This document shows positions 9,149 to 18,185 of a stretch of DNA of 64,000 nt, piece after piece. Each line of letters begins with the position of its first letter. Within the stretch, counting starts at the first letter, position 1. The notes below the pieces were generated by a model that saw nothing but the letters and a program-made list of their open reading frames with translations, had not been told where the DNA came from and ran no database searches. A program made the translations under genes and the position numbers. The stretch is taken from positions 496,001 through 560,000 of the forward strand of contig NZ_CP095053.1 of the NCBI RefSeq assembly GCF_022921095.1, read 5' to 3'. Source of the stretch: Hymenobacter aerilatus (lineage in GTDB: Bacteria; Bacteroidota; Bacteroidia; Cytophagales; Hymenobacteraceae).

Positions 9149-9211
9149 CTATGAACTCTGATTTCTACGACTTCCTCTTTTTATTCCAGTAAATAGTAAC
9201 TACTTAGCTGC

Positions 9212-9940
9212 ATGAAGCAGTGGTTTTTCCTTCTTACTGTCAGTGTCCTTTTAGGTGGTAGCCACCGTTTGCTTGCCCAGGTTGCAAGTGCTGACACAAG
9301 CGCAAGGGTAGCGGAAGCCAGTCTCCGCCAGCAGTACGAGCGGGCATTGCGCAATGAGTGGAGCCTGTACAACGGCCCGGAATACGTGGATTACGTGCGG
9401 AGAAACACAAAGGGCCATCGGTTTTTTGGCAGCCCAGACGAGCAGCTTGCAACCGTGACGTACGGTGGAACCACCTACGCCAAGATACCGCTGCGCTACG
9501 ATTTGGTACGGCAGCAGCTCGTACTCAGGCCCTACCAGGATGATCATCAGATACAGCTGGTGGATGAGCTAGTCGAGCAGTTTTCCATCGGCGGGCACAC
9601 CTTCGTGCGGCTCGGCGCCGAGGCGCCGGGCCGGGGCCGGTTCTACGACGTGTTGGTAGAAGGACCCGTGAGCGTTTTGGCGTCGCACCACAAAAACTAC
9701 TCGGTGCGCACTGCTGCTACTGCTATAGAAGGCGAAATAACCGCTGCAACCGACTACTACATTCGCAAGGAAGGGGTTTACCATTCCGTCAAAAAGGCGA
9801 AAGACGTGGTGCGGCTCTTTCCGGAGCACCGGGCGGCACTGCGCAGCTATCTGCAAGCCAACAAAGTTGCCGGGCGGGAGCAGGCTATTGTTGCCCTGGT
9901 GCGCTACCAGGCCGGGCTACCGACTGCCTCCAGTCAATAA
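9212..9940 (+). CDS. Secreted protein of unknown function ahead of TonB receptor
   Basis: The 242-residue product has a signal peptide (MKQWFFLLTVSVLLGG then LLAQVAS). The mature part includes LYNGPEYVDYVRR and a beta-rich body. I recognise no Pfam family, though similar proteins occur in Bacteroidota beside outer-membrane receptors. It lies 255 bases upstream of the STN-type TonB receptor on the same strand and may belong to that cluster. A periplasmic or surface location is inferred from the signal peptide. Confidence 0.7.
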   Translation: MKQWFFLLTVSVLLGGSHRLLAQVASADTSARVAEASLRQQYERALRNEWSLYNGPEYVDYVRRNTKGHRFFGSPDEQLATVTYGGTTYAKIPLRYDLVRQQLVLRPYQDDHQIQLVDELVEQFSIGGHTFVRLGAEAPGRGRFYDVLVEGPVSVLASHHKNYSVRTAATAIEGEITAATDYYIRKEGVYHSVKKAKDVVRLFPEHRAALRSYLQANKVAGREQAIVALVRYQAGLPTASSQ

Positions 9941-10195
9941 GTGCACTTATGCCTGCTCAGCAAGCCAGTGGCTTCAGATGCTGAAAGGTATTTTCAGGGT
10001 AGGAGCCACCCACGTAGAGACGCTGGGCTGGCTTTTCTTCCAACACGTATGGCTGAAGACCATTACAGATCTGCTATATTCTTATAATAAATCAGTTACT
10101 TAACGGCTGCCTTTACTTACAATACCCGTTAGTCTGCACCGAACAGCGGCGCCTACAGCGGCAATTTACCTTTATGCTTATCCAGCGTATTTCGA

Positions 10196-12982
10196 ATGAA
10201 GCATATTTACGTAGTGGTATTGCTGTGTTGGTGCGGCATGAGGTGCGTCTACGGACAGCAGGTGCCTCCGCTCGTTACAGGCAATTTTCAACGGCTCAGT
10301 CTTGTGCAGTTTGCCGAGCAGCTGGAAGCGCAGACTTCTTACCGCGTTTTCTTTGACTCGGCGGCGGTGCGGGGCGTGACAGTGACGTTGCAGGCACAGC
10401 AGCAGTCGTTGCCGAGCGTGCTGCAACAGGCCTTGGCCGCCAGCGACCTACACTTTGTAGTAGACGAGCAGCGCAACGTGTTCATTTTTCGTGGCACTGG
10501 CCCATCCACCGCGCTGCCGGAAAATTACTTTCAGCAGCAGCCCGTGGCCGGTAGGGTAGCGCCACCGCAGCCGGCTCCTGCGCCGGCGCAACACCCTACC
10601 CCGCGCCCTACCTCGAAGGCAACCGCAACGGCTAGTAATTCAGCTCGTCTCTACGAGATAGGCACCCCGCAGGCCAGCAGCCGCAACAGCCGCGTAACGG
10701 TAGCGGGTGTGGTGCGCGAGGCCAAATCAGGTGAGCCGGTAATTGGGGCCTCGGTGGCCGTGGAGGCGCTGGCGCTGGGTACTGCGACCAACCAGTTTGG
10801 CTACTACACCCTCACGTTGCCCGTGGGGCAGCACACGCTCAGCGTTCGGGGGCTGGGCCTCAAGCCGGCCGAGCGGCGCATCCTGCTGCACAGCAGCGGC
10901 AAACTGGACATAGAGGCTGCCGAGGACATCACAGCCCTGAAGGAAGTGGTAGTGCAGGGCGAAAAGAGCGGTAACCTGACGGGCCTGCAAATGGGCGTCG
11001 AGCGGCTGGATATTCGCACTATCCGGCAGGTGCCCACCGTGTTTGGCGAGACGGATATTCTGCGGGTAGTGATGACGCTGCCGGGCGTGAAAACCATCGG
11101 GGAAGGTAGCACCAGCCTGAGCGTGCGCGGTGGCAACACCGACCAGAACCTGATCTTGTTCAACGATGCCGTGGTGTACAGTCCTTCGCACTTGTTCGGC
11201 TTTTTCTCGGCCTTCAACCCCGACCTGTTGAAGACCGTGGAGCTGTATAAAAGCGGCATTCCGGCCCAGTACGGCGGGCGGCTGTCGTCGGTGCTCAACA
11301 TTACGACCCGCGAGGGCAACAAGAAAAAGTTTGCTGGCTCGGGCGGCATTGGGCTGCTCACGAGTCGCCTCATGTTGGAAGGTCCCATTGTGAAAGACAA
11401 AAGCTCGTTCATTATTGGGGGGCGCACGTCGTACTCTGATTGGCTGTTGAACCTGCTGCCCGACCGCGCCCTGCGCCAGAGTTCAGCTTCTTTCTACGAT
11501 ATCAGCGCCCATGCCACCCACGAGTTCAACGCCAACAACACGCTCTACGCCACCGGCTACCTGAGCAGTGACCGGTTCAAGCTCTCAGCTGATACCTCGT
11601 ACCGCTACCACAACCGTAGCGCCAGCCTGAAATGGAAGCACGTGTTCGGCGACCAGCTCTACGGCGTGCTCACGGCCACGGGCAGCCAGTACACCTACCG
11701 CATTGCCAGTGAGCGAAATGCGGTAAACTCATCGGAGCTGGAGTTTGGCATTGCGCAGTTCGGTGGGCAGGCCGATTTTACGTATTTCCCTACCGCCGCG
11801 CACACCATCGACTTCGGCGCCAGCACCACGGGCTACCGCACCCGGCCGGGTAGCTTGCAGCCGCTCGGAAGCGAATCGTTGATGATGCCGGATGTGCTGC
11901 CCCGCGAGCAAGGTCAGGAAAGCGCCTTGTACGCGGCCGACCAGTGGACCCTGACGCCCAAACTCTCGCTGTACCTGGGGCTGCGCTACTCGCTGTACCA
12001 GGCGCTGGGGCCGCGCGAAAGCTATACCTATCTGCCCGGCGTGCCGCGCAGCCTCAGCAGCCTCGCCGATACGGTGCGCTACGGCCGGGGTAGCCGCGTG
12101 GCTACTTACCACGGCCCCGAGTACCGGGCGTCGTTGAAGTATGCGCTGTCGGAGAAGTCGTCGGTGAAAGTCAGCTACAACCGCACCCGGCAGTATTTGC
12201 ACCAGCTTTCCAACACGGCCTCCATCTCGCCGGCCGATACCTGGAAGCTCTCCGACCAGCATGTGCGCCCCCAGATTGGCGACCAAGTGGCGCTGGGTTA
12301 CTACCGCAACTTCCACAATAACAGCATTGAGTTGTCGGTGGAATCGTACTACAAGCGGCTGCGCGACTTTGTGGACTACACCAGTGGGGCGGTGTTGCTG
12401 CTCAACCGCCACATCGAAACCGATCTGGTGAATGCCGAGGGTAGGGCCTATGGGGTGGAAGTGTCGTTGAAGAAAACGGCGGGCAAGCTCAACGGCTGGC
12501 TAAACTACACCTACTCCCGCGCCCTGGTGCGCGTGCCCACTGGCCCTGAGGCCGAGGCCATCAACGAAGGGCGCTACTACCCCAGCAACTTCGATAAGCC
12601 CCACGACGTGAGCTTGGCCGGCAACTACCGCTTCAGCCGGCGCGTGAGCACCTCCCTGAACGTGAACTACAGCACGGGTCGGCCCATCACGCTACCTGTT
12701 TCCACCTACGATTTCGGGGGTGTGGAGCGGGTGCTGTACTCAGACCGCAACCAGTACCGGGTGCCCAACTACTTCCGCATTGATCTGGGCCTGAACATAG
12801 AAGGTAGCCATATAGCCAAAAAGCTGGCGCACAGCTCCTGGACGTTCTCGGTGTACAACCTCACGGGGCGGAAAAATCCCTACTCCGTGTATTTCAAGTC
12901 GCAAGGCGGCCGCATCCGGGGCTACCAGCTGTCGGTGTTCGGCCGGCCCATTCCGACGGTTACCTACAACTTTAAGTTCTAA
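10196..12982 (+). CDS. STN-domain TonB-dependent outer-membrane receptor
   Basis: The 928-residue product has a signal peptide ending in VYGQ, a secretin/TonB N-terminal (STN) domain at about residues 25-100, a Pro/Ala-rich linker, a carboxypeptidase-regulatory-like domain (VTVAGVVREAKSGEPVIGA, about 165-250), a plug domain with SVRGGNTDQNLILFNDAVVY, and a 22-strand-type beta-barrel to the end. The final residue is Phe, as normal for barrels. STN domains usually signal to an anti-sigma factor, but no sigma/anti-sigma pair is encoded here. It forms an operon with the DUF4249 gene 10 bases downstream. Substrate unknown. TACCTTTA at 10168-10175 may be its -7 box. Confidence 0.93.
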   Translation: MKHIYVVVLLCWCGMRCVYGQQVPPLVTGNFQRLSLVQFAEQLEAQTSYRVFFDSAAVRGVTVTLQAQQQSLPSVLQQALAASDLHFVVDEQRNVFIFRGTGPSTALPENYFQQQPVAGRVAPPQPAPAPAQHPTPRPTSKATATASNSARLYEIGTPQASSRNSRVTVAGVVREAKSGEPVIGASVAVEALALGTATNQFGYYTLTLPVGQHTLSVRGLGLKPAERRILLHSSGKLDIEAAEDITALKEVVVQGEKSGNLTGLQMGVERLDIRTIRQVPTVFGETDILRVVMTLPGVKTIGEGSTSLSVRGGNTDQNLILFNDAVVYSPSHLFGFFSAFNPDLLKTVELYKSGIPAQYGGRLSSVLNITTREGNKKKFAGSGGIGLLTSRLMLEGPIVKDKSSFIIGGRTSYSDWLLNLLPDRALRQSSASFYDISAHATHEFNANNTLYATGYLSSDRFKLSADTSYRYHNRSASLKWKHVFGDQLYGVLTATGSQYTYRIASERNAVNSSELEFGIAQFGGQADFTYFPTAAHTIDFGASTTGYRTRPGSLQPLGSESLMMPDVLPREQGQESALYAADQWTLTPKLSLYLGLRYSLYQALGPRESYTYLPGVPRSLSSLADTVRYGRGSRVATYHGPEYRASLKYALSEKSSVKVSYNRTRQYLHQLSNTASISPADTWKLSDQHVRPQIGDQVALGYYRNFHNNSIELSVESYYKRLRDFVDYTSGAVLLLNRHIETDLVNAEGRAYGVEVSLKKTAGKLNGWLNYTYSRALVRVPTGPEAEAINEGRYYPSNFDKPHDVSLAGNYRFSRRVSTSLNVNYSTGRPITLPVSTYDFGGVERVLYSDRNQYRVPNYFRIDLGLNIEGSHIAKKLAHSSWTFSVYNLTGRKNPYSVYFKSQGGRIRGYQLSVFGRPIPTVTYNFKF

Positions 12983-12992
12983 CGCTGACTAC

Positions 12993-14153
12993 ATGATAGC
13001 CCAGAAACCGATTCGCTCCGTTGGACTGCTGCTCAGCCTGCTGCTGTGGCTGGCAGGCTGCGTCGAGCCCTTCGAGCCCGACGTGGTCAGCTCGCCCCAA
13101 AGCTACCTCGTGGTGGAGGGCCTCATCAATCTGCGCGGCGTGACGACGGTGCGCCTCTCGCGCACGCGTGAGCTGAGCGCCACTGCCTCGCCGGTGGAGG
13201 CCCAGGCTAGCGTGGCCATTGAGGATCAGGCCGGCACGCGCTACCCCCTCACCGAGCAAATGCCTGGTACCTACACCTCGGCTTCGCTCACGCTGGATGC
13301 TAGTCGCCAGTACCGGCTGCGGCTGCGCACGGCTGTGGGCCGCGAATATGCTTCTGAGTTGGTGCAGGGCAAGCTGACACCGCCCATCGACCGGCTCTCG
13401 TGGGCATTGGAGCGCAACGGCGTGCAGCTCTACCTCGACGCCCACGACGATGCTAATGCCACTCGTTACTACCGCTGGACCTACCACGAAACGTGGGAGT
13501 TTCGCTCGCCCTACACCTCGCAATTTGAACTTGTGAATGGCGCAATGGTGCCGCGTACCGAGGATATTCGGCAGTGCTGGCGCTCCGACTCTTCCACTGT
13601 GATTCTGCAAAGCAGCACGGCCCGCTTGAGCCAGGATGTGGTGTCGAAATTCCCGCTGAAGCTGCTACCCAGCAACTCCGACAAGCTGCGCTTCCGGTAC
13701 AGCATTCTGGTGCAGCAGTATGCGCAAAGTCAGGAGGAATTCACCTATTGGGAAACACTTAGGAGAAACACCGAGAGCCTGGGCACGCTCTTCGACCCAT
13801 TGCCTACCCTGCTTACGGGTAATGTGCGTAGCCTGAGCGATGCCTCAGAGCTAGTGCTAGGCTACGTAGGAGCCAGCTCCATGACTGAGCGCCGCTTATT
13901 TATCGCAGCCAGCGAATTACCGGCCGATTCTCGCTTCCTGACTGGCTACGAGAACCTATGCGACCAACCTGATACGGTAGCAGCACTGGATCCACGCACG
14001 CTAACGGCTTCCTTTAGTGCTGTCCGATTGCCCCTCTGGGAAGTGTATTCCCTACCCCCAGCCAACGCTCTAATAGGCTATGCCCGCGCCTTTGCCTTCT
14101 GCGCCGACTGCCGCTTCCGGGGTACCAACGTGAAGCCCGATTTCTGGCCCTAG
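12993..14153 (+). CDS. DUF4249 lipoprotein
   Basis: The 386-residue product has a lipoprotein signal peptide with LAGC (LLLSLLLWLAGCVEPF), then VVSSPQSYLVVEGLINLRG, the hallmark N-terminus of DUF4249. Members are encoded right after TonB-dependent receptors in Bacteroidota and are thought to be surface or periplasmic partners of the receptor. The role in substrate capture is inferred from that association, not shown. Only 10 bases separate it from the receptor gene. Confidence 0.9.
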   Translation: MIAQKPIRSVGLLLSLLLWLAGCVEPFEPDVVSSPQSYLVVEGLINLRGVTTVRLSRTRELSATASPVEAQASVAIEDQAGTRYPLTEQMPGTYTSASLTLDASRQYRLRLRTAVGREYASELVQGKLTPPIDRLSWALERNGVQLYLDAHDDANATRYYRWTYHETWEFRSPYTSQFELVNGAMVPRTEDIRQCWRSDSSTVILQSSTARLSQDVVSKFPLKLLPSNSDKLRFRYSILVQQYAQSQEEFTYWETLRRNTESLGTLFDPLPTLLTGNVRSLSDASELVLGYVGASSMTERRLFIAASELPADSRFLTGYENLCDQPDTVAALDPRTLTASFSAVRLPLWEVYSLPPANALIGYARAFAFCADCRFRGTNVKPDFWP

Positions 14154-14193
14154 CGCAAGCCGCAGTTCTTACACTCACTTATCCTACTGTACT

Positions 14194-16599
14194 ATGGATG
14201 ATTGTCGCACCTGGCCTCGGCAGTTTCGGTGGTTGGTTTTTATGGGGTATGGGTGCGTAAGCCTGCTGCAAGCGGCTCCAGCCCATAGCCAGGCTCCTGC
14301 TATGGCGCTGGATAGCATTGGGCGACGCTTTGAGCGCTACGGTCAGCGCATGCCCATCGAGAAGTTGTTTGTGCACCTGGACCGGCCGGCGTACGTGAGC
14401 GGTGAAACCATGTGGTGCAAGCTGTACGCAGTGGAGGGCATCCGGCATCAGCCACTGGCCAGCAGTACGGTGGCTTACCTGGAAGTGCTCAACGCGCAGC
14501 AAAGCCCGGTGCTGCAAACCAAAATAACCCTGCACAAGGCCACTGGCCAGGGCTCGGTGGTGCTGCCGCCAGAGCTACCCTCTGGCAACTACACGGTGCG
14601 CGCCTACACCAGCTGGATGAAGAACTTTGGGCCCGCGTATTATTTCCATAGTACGGTTGCTATCCACAACACCCGCACGCCACCGGGTAAGGCCGCCCGG
14701 TCCGCCACAAGCTACGAGGCGCAGTTTTTTCCCGAAGGCGGCTATCTGGTGCGCGGGCTACCCAGCAAAATTGGCTTCAAGCTGACAGATGCGGCCGGCC
14801 GGGGCGTGGAGGGGCAAGGCACGGTGCTCGACCAAGCGGGCCGCGTGGTAGCACAATTCAACACACTGCGCTACGGCCTGGGCAGCTTCCTGTTCACGCC
14901 GGCCACGGCGGGTGCCGCCTACCGAGCCGTGGTCACGTTTCCTGATCAGCAGACGCGTACGTATGAGTTGCCCCTGGTGCAGGCGCAAGGCTACGTGCTG
15001 CGCCTCGAAGACAACGGCGCTGCCGACCTGCGCCTGGAAGTGCAGGCCACAACACCAGTTGCCGAAACGCTGTACCTACTTGGGCACGCCCGGCACCGGG
15101 TAGCCGTGGCGGCGGCAGGCCAGTTGCAGGCCGGGCGGGCAACCTTCCTGGTGCCCCGGCAGCACCTAGTGGCCGGAGTTTCGCACTTCACGCTGTTCGA
15201 CAGCCGCCAGCAGCCCGTGTGCGAACGGCTGTATTTCCGCGCCCCAACGGATACCTTGCAACTGAGCATCCGCCCCGACAAACCCGCCTACCAAGCCCGC
15301 GAGAAAGTCACGCTCCGCCTGTCGGCTGCCGGCACCACGGCCGCCAACCTGTCGGTAGCCGTTTATCAGCTCGATTCAGTGTCGGCCCAGGCGGGGCCCG
15401 ATATTACCAGCTACCTGTGGCTGAATGCGGACATAAAAGGCCAGATCGAAAACCCTGCTTACTACCTGAAAGCGGCCAACCACCAAGCGGCCGACAACCT
15501 GATGCTGACGCAGGGGTGGAGCCGTTTTCGCTGGACCAACGTGCTGGCGGATACCGCCAGTAAGCTGCTGTTTCCGCCCGAACTGCACGGCCACCTTGTG
15601 CGCGGTCGGGTAGTAGATAGCCGCACGGGTGCCCCGGTTGTCGGCCAACGGGTATACCTGACGGCTCCCAGCCGCGTTCCTCAGCTTTATAATACATTGA
15701 GTCAACTAGACGGAATCTTCCTGGCAGAAGTGCCCGATTGGTATGGCCCCAAGCAACTCATCGCCCAAACCGATACTCGCCAGTCTGCTTCCTATCGGGT
15801 AGAGCTTTTTAGTCCGTTTTCCGCAGACGTTGCCACCGGACAGGTAGCGCCTTTTGTCCTGTCGGAACGCTTGGCCCCGAGCCTGTTGCGGCGCCACGTG
15901 CAGGCCGAAGTGCAGCAGCAGTACCCGCAGGGCGGCCCCATTGTGTACCGGCTGCCTCCCACCGATAGCCTACCCTTTTATGGGAAACCCAAGGAACAAT
16001 ACCTGTTGGATAAGTACACCCGTTTCAAAACGCTGGAAGATGTGATGCGGGAATACGTGCCGGGCGTATTGGTGCGAGCCCGCCAAGACGGTTTCCACTT
16101 CCTGATACCCGACGACAACAGCCGTACCACCATGGAAAACCCGCTGGTGCTGCTCGATGGAATGCCAGTATTTGATGTCAACCGCATCATGGCCTTCGAC
16201 CCGTTGAAAATTCGCCGGCTAGACGTTATAACGAAGCGCTACGCAATAGGTCCCGTACTGCACGACGGCCTTGTGAGCTACACCACCTATTCGGGTGACT
16301 TGAGCGGCTTTCCGCCGGATCCGCAGGCGTTGTTGCAAGCGTATGAGGGCATGCAGGGGCAGCGCGATTTTTACGCCCCACGCTACGATACACCCGCTGC
16401 CAGCAAAAGCCGCCTACCCGATTTTCGTAACCTGCTGTACTGGAATCCGCAAGTCACAGCAGGCACTGCTGCCGGCACGTCGCTATCCTTCTACACCTCC
16501 GATCAGGTGGGTAGGTACCGTGTGGTTGTGCAAGGCGTTGGCCCAGCAGGAAATACCGGCAGTACCAGCTTCGATGTTGAGGTAGGGGCAGTGCAGTAG
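14194..16599 (+). CDS. MG2-domain protein with a C-terminal TonB-plug-like module and no barrel
   Basis: The 801-residue product has a signal peptide, then KLFVHLDRPAYVSGETMW, the MG2 (alpha-2-macroglobulin-like) opening, several beta-sandwich domains, and near residues 610-700 a plug-like stretch with NPLVLLDGMPVFDVNRI and IRRLDVITKRY. A TonB receptor would continue into a barrel of 500 or more residues, but this protein stops about 100 residues later. Such proteins follow DUF4249 genes in Bacteroidota, where their function is not established. The gene is 40 bases downstream of DUF4249 and probably in the same operon. Confidence 0.8.
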   Translation: MDDCRTWPRQFRWLVFMGYGCVSLLQAAPAHSQAPAMALDSIGRRFERYGQRMPIEKLFVHLDRPAYVSGETMWCKLYAVEGIRHQPLASSTVAYLEVLNAQQSPVLQTKITLHKATGQGSVVLPPELPSGNYTVRAYTSWMKNFGPAYYFHSTVAIHNTRTPPGKAARSATSYEAQFFPEGGYLVRGLPSKIGFKLTDAAGRGVEGQGTVLDQAGRVVAQFNTLRYGLGSFLFTPATAGAAYRAVVTFPDQQTRTYELPLVQAQGYVLRLEDNGAADLRLEVQATTPVAETLYLLGHARHRVAVAAAGQLQAGRATFLVPRQHLVAGVSHFTLFDSRQQPVCERLYFRAPTDTLQLSIRPDKPAYQAREKVTLRLSAAGTTAANLSVAVYQLDSVSAQAGPDITSYLWLNADIKGQIENPAYYLKAANHQAADNLMLTQGWSRFRWTNVLADTASKLLFPPELHGHLVRGRVVDSRTGAPVVGQRVYLTAPSRVPQLYNTLSQLDGIFLAEVPDWYGPKQLIAQTDTRQSASYRVELFSPFSADVATGQVAPFVLSERLAPSLLRRHVQAEVQQQYPQGGPIVYRLPPTDSLPFYGKPKEQYLLDKYTRFKTLEDVMREYVPGVLVRARQDGFHFLIPDDNSRTTMENPLVLLDGMPVFDVNRIMAFDPLKIRRLDVITKRYAIGPVLHDGLVSYTTYSGDLSGFPPDPQALLQAYEGMQGQRDFYAPRYDTPAASKSRLPDFRNLLYWNPQVTAGTAAGTSLSFYTSDQVGRYRVVVQGVGPAGNTGSTSFDVEVGAVQ

Positions 16600-16680
16600 G
16601 ATGGTGTTTTATTCAGTTAAGTAGAAGAAGGGTAGGAAATAGCTGTGTAGGAGAGTAGGCTACAGTACCACCAGACGCAA

Positions 16681-16707
16681 AGAGCCGCACCCTGTGGCTG
16701 CGGCTCT
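16681..16707. terminator. Hairpin between convergent genes
   Basis: AGAGCCGCA (16681-16689) pairs with TGCGGCTCT (16699-16707). It lies between the stop of the MG2 protein and the convergent phosphodiesterase. T-runs are short on both sides, so termination could be modest. Confidence 0.6.
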
Positions 16708-16737
16708 CGTGCTTTGGCAAACGCCAGTGCGTGTTGC

Positions 16738-18075
16738 CTATCTCGTGGCGGTTTTGATGACCTTCGGGGCCGCTGGAGACGTTTGCCAGGGTAGGCCCAG
16801 CAGCTTGGCTGTGAGGGGCGCCACGTCCTGCAGATTCATTTGCGGCACCACCTTGCCCGCCTCGAAGCCGGGGCCGTAGCCAATAAAGCCCGTCCGAATC
16901 TGGTCGAAATCGGGGAAGAAGCCGTGGGTGCCGCCCTTGCCGGGGCGCACCACCTGCCCCTCGCGGGCACTGCTCATCGACACGCCCGGCACCGGCGCTA
17001 GGGCCAGCGCGGCGTTGGGGTCGGCGCCAACCTCATCCAACTCGGCGCGCTCTACCACCCGGAACAGCTTGCGCTGCTCGGCAGGGGCGGCCGCCAGTAG
17101 CTGGCGTACCTTCGCCAGGGTTTTTTTGTCCTTGGGGTCTTTCAGCATCAGAAAAGCCGCCGCGCCGGACGTGTGGAACTGCGCTTTCCAATCACCTTTT
17201 TCGGCGTTGTAAAGGCCGTTTTGGGCCAGCCACACGTTGGGCGCCAGCGCAGTGTTGATGTCCACAAAACCATGGTCGCCGGTAACGATAACGGCCGTTT
17301 CCTTGTCGATGCCGGCTTTGGCGAGGGCTTCCAGCAGGTGGCCCACCACCCAGTCGGCGGTGGCCAGGGCGCGGCGCACGTGGGCGCCGTCGCGGCCGTC
17401 CTGGTGCTCGGCGTGGTCTACCCCGAACACGTGCAGGGTGAGTAGGTTGGGCTTGTAGGTTTCGAGCAGGTAGGCGGCCATGCGGCTGCCGTTTTCGTCG
17501 CCGCTCACATAGTCGCTGCTCATGTCGCGGGCCGTGAGCTTGCCGGTGGCGTTCAGCTCAATCTCCTCCATCAGGCCCTTGGGCATAGTGTTTTGGCGCA
17601 CCGGCGTGAAGCGGTCCACGCTCTTGTCCAGAGACCAGAACTCGGGAATGTTGTAATCGATTGGCGCGCCCACCGACACGGGCCACATCACCGAGGCCGA
17701 CTTCAGGCCCGCCTTGCGCACGGCATCCCACAGCGTTTCGGTCTTGATCAGGTTTTCTTCCCAGTACCAGCGGCCGGTGGCGCCATCGGGCTCGAAGGGC
17801 GAGTTATAGTAGATGCCGTGCTGGGCCGGCGCTACCCCCGTAATCAGGGTGGTGTGCGAAGGGTAGGTCACGCTCGGAAACACGCCCCGCACGCCGTCGG
17901 CCGAGGTGCCCTCGGCGGCTATGCGCTGCAAGTTGGGGGTAGGCCACTTGGCCTCGCGGTAGAAATCAGGCCGAAACCCATCGATGCTAACCAGCACCAC
18001 GTGCTTAGCCGTTTGGCTGAAAGACGCGAGGGGTAGGGAAAGGAATAAGCTGATGGAGAGAAAAAAAGATTTCAT
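16738..18075 (-). CDS. Secreted NPP/alkaline-phosphatase-superfamily phosphodiesterase
   Basis: The 445-residue product has a signal peptide (MKSFFLSISLFLSLPLASFSQ). Core motifs are VVLVSIDGFRPDFY (metal Asp), FPSVTYPSHTTLITG (nucleophile Thr), FGVDHAEHQDG, VIVTGDHGFVDI and GTHGFFPD (metal ligands). These define the nucleotide pyrophosphatase/phosphodiesterase (NPP) group, which hydrolyses phosphodiester or pyrophosphate bonds with two zinc ions. The start was moved inward by 24 codons to the signal peptide. It lies 110 bases downstream of the Oar-type receptor on the same strand; together they could release and import a phosphorylated compound, which is inference. Confidence 0.92.
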   Translation of the reverse strand: MKSFFLSISLFLSLPLASFSQTAKHVVLVSIDGFRPDFYREAKWPTPNLQRIAAEGTSADGVRGVFPSVTYPSHTTLITGVAPAQHGIYYNSPFEPDGATGRWYWEENLIKTETLWDAVRKAGLKSASVMWPVSVGAPIDYNIPEFWSLDKSVDRFTPVRQNTMPKGLMEEIELNATGKLTARDMSSDYVSGDENGSRMAAYLLETYKPNLLTLHVFGVDHAEHQDGRDGAHVRRALATADWVVGHLLEALAKAGIDKETAVIVTGDHGFVDINTALAPNVWLAQNGLYNAEKGDWKAQFHTSGAAAFLMLKDPKDKKTLAKVRQLLAAAPAEQRKLFRVVERAELDEVGADPNAALALAPVPGVSMSSAREGQVVRPGKGGTHGFFPDFDQIRTGFIGYGPGFEAGKVVPQMNLQDVAPLTAKLLGLPWQTSPAAPKVIKTATR

Positions 18076-18111
18076 TGTAATTGAGTGTGTTGGTTTGTTG
18101 CGGATGGAGAA

Positions 18112-18180
18112 CCTCACCCCCCGCCCCCGCAAATACTTGATGCGCATTACCTCAGGGAGAGGGGGCTGGGGGGGGAGGCG
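18112..18180. repeat. G/C-tract element between receptor and phosphodiesterase genes
   Basis: A C-rich block near 18113-18130 faces a G-rich block near 18154-18178 with runs of five to eight G. The two can pair imperfectly and the G-rich strand could form a quadruplex. It occupies most of the gap between the two genes of the likely operon and might lower expression of the distal gene. Confidence 0.55.
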
Positions 18181-18185
18181 AAACG

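Noticed and set aside
10174..10356. Short frame beginning at TACCTTTATG inside the TonB receptor leader
   Set aside because: It starts at a plausible leaderless position but runs out of frame into the receptor and has no motif.
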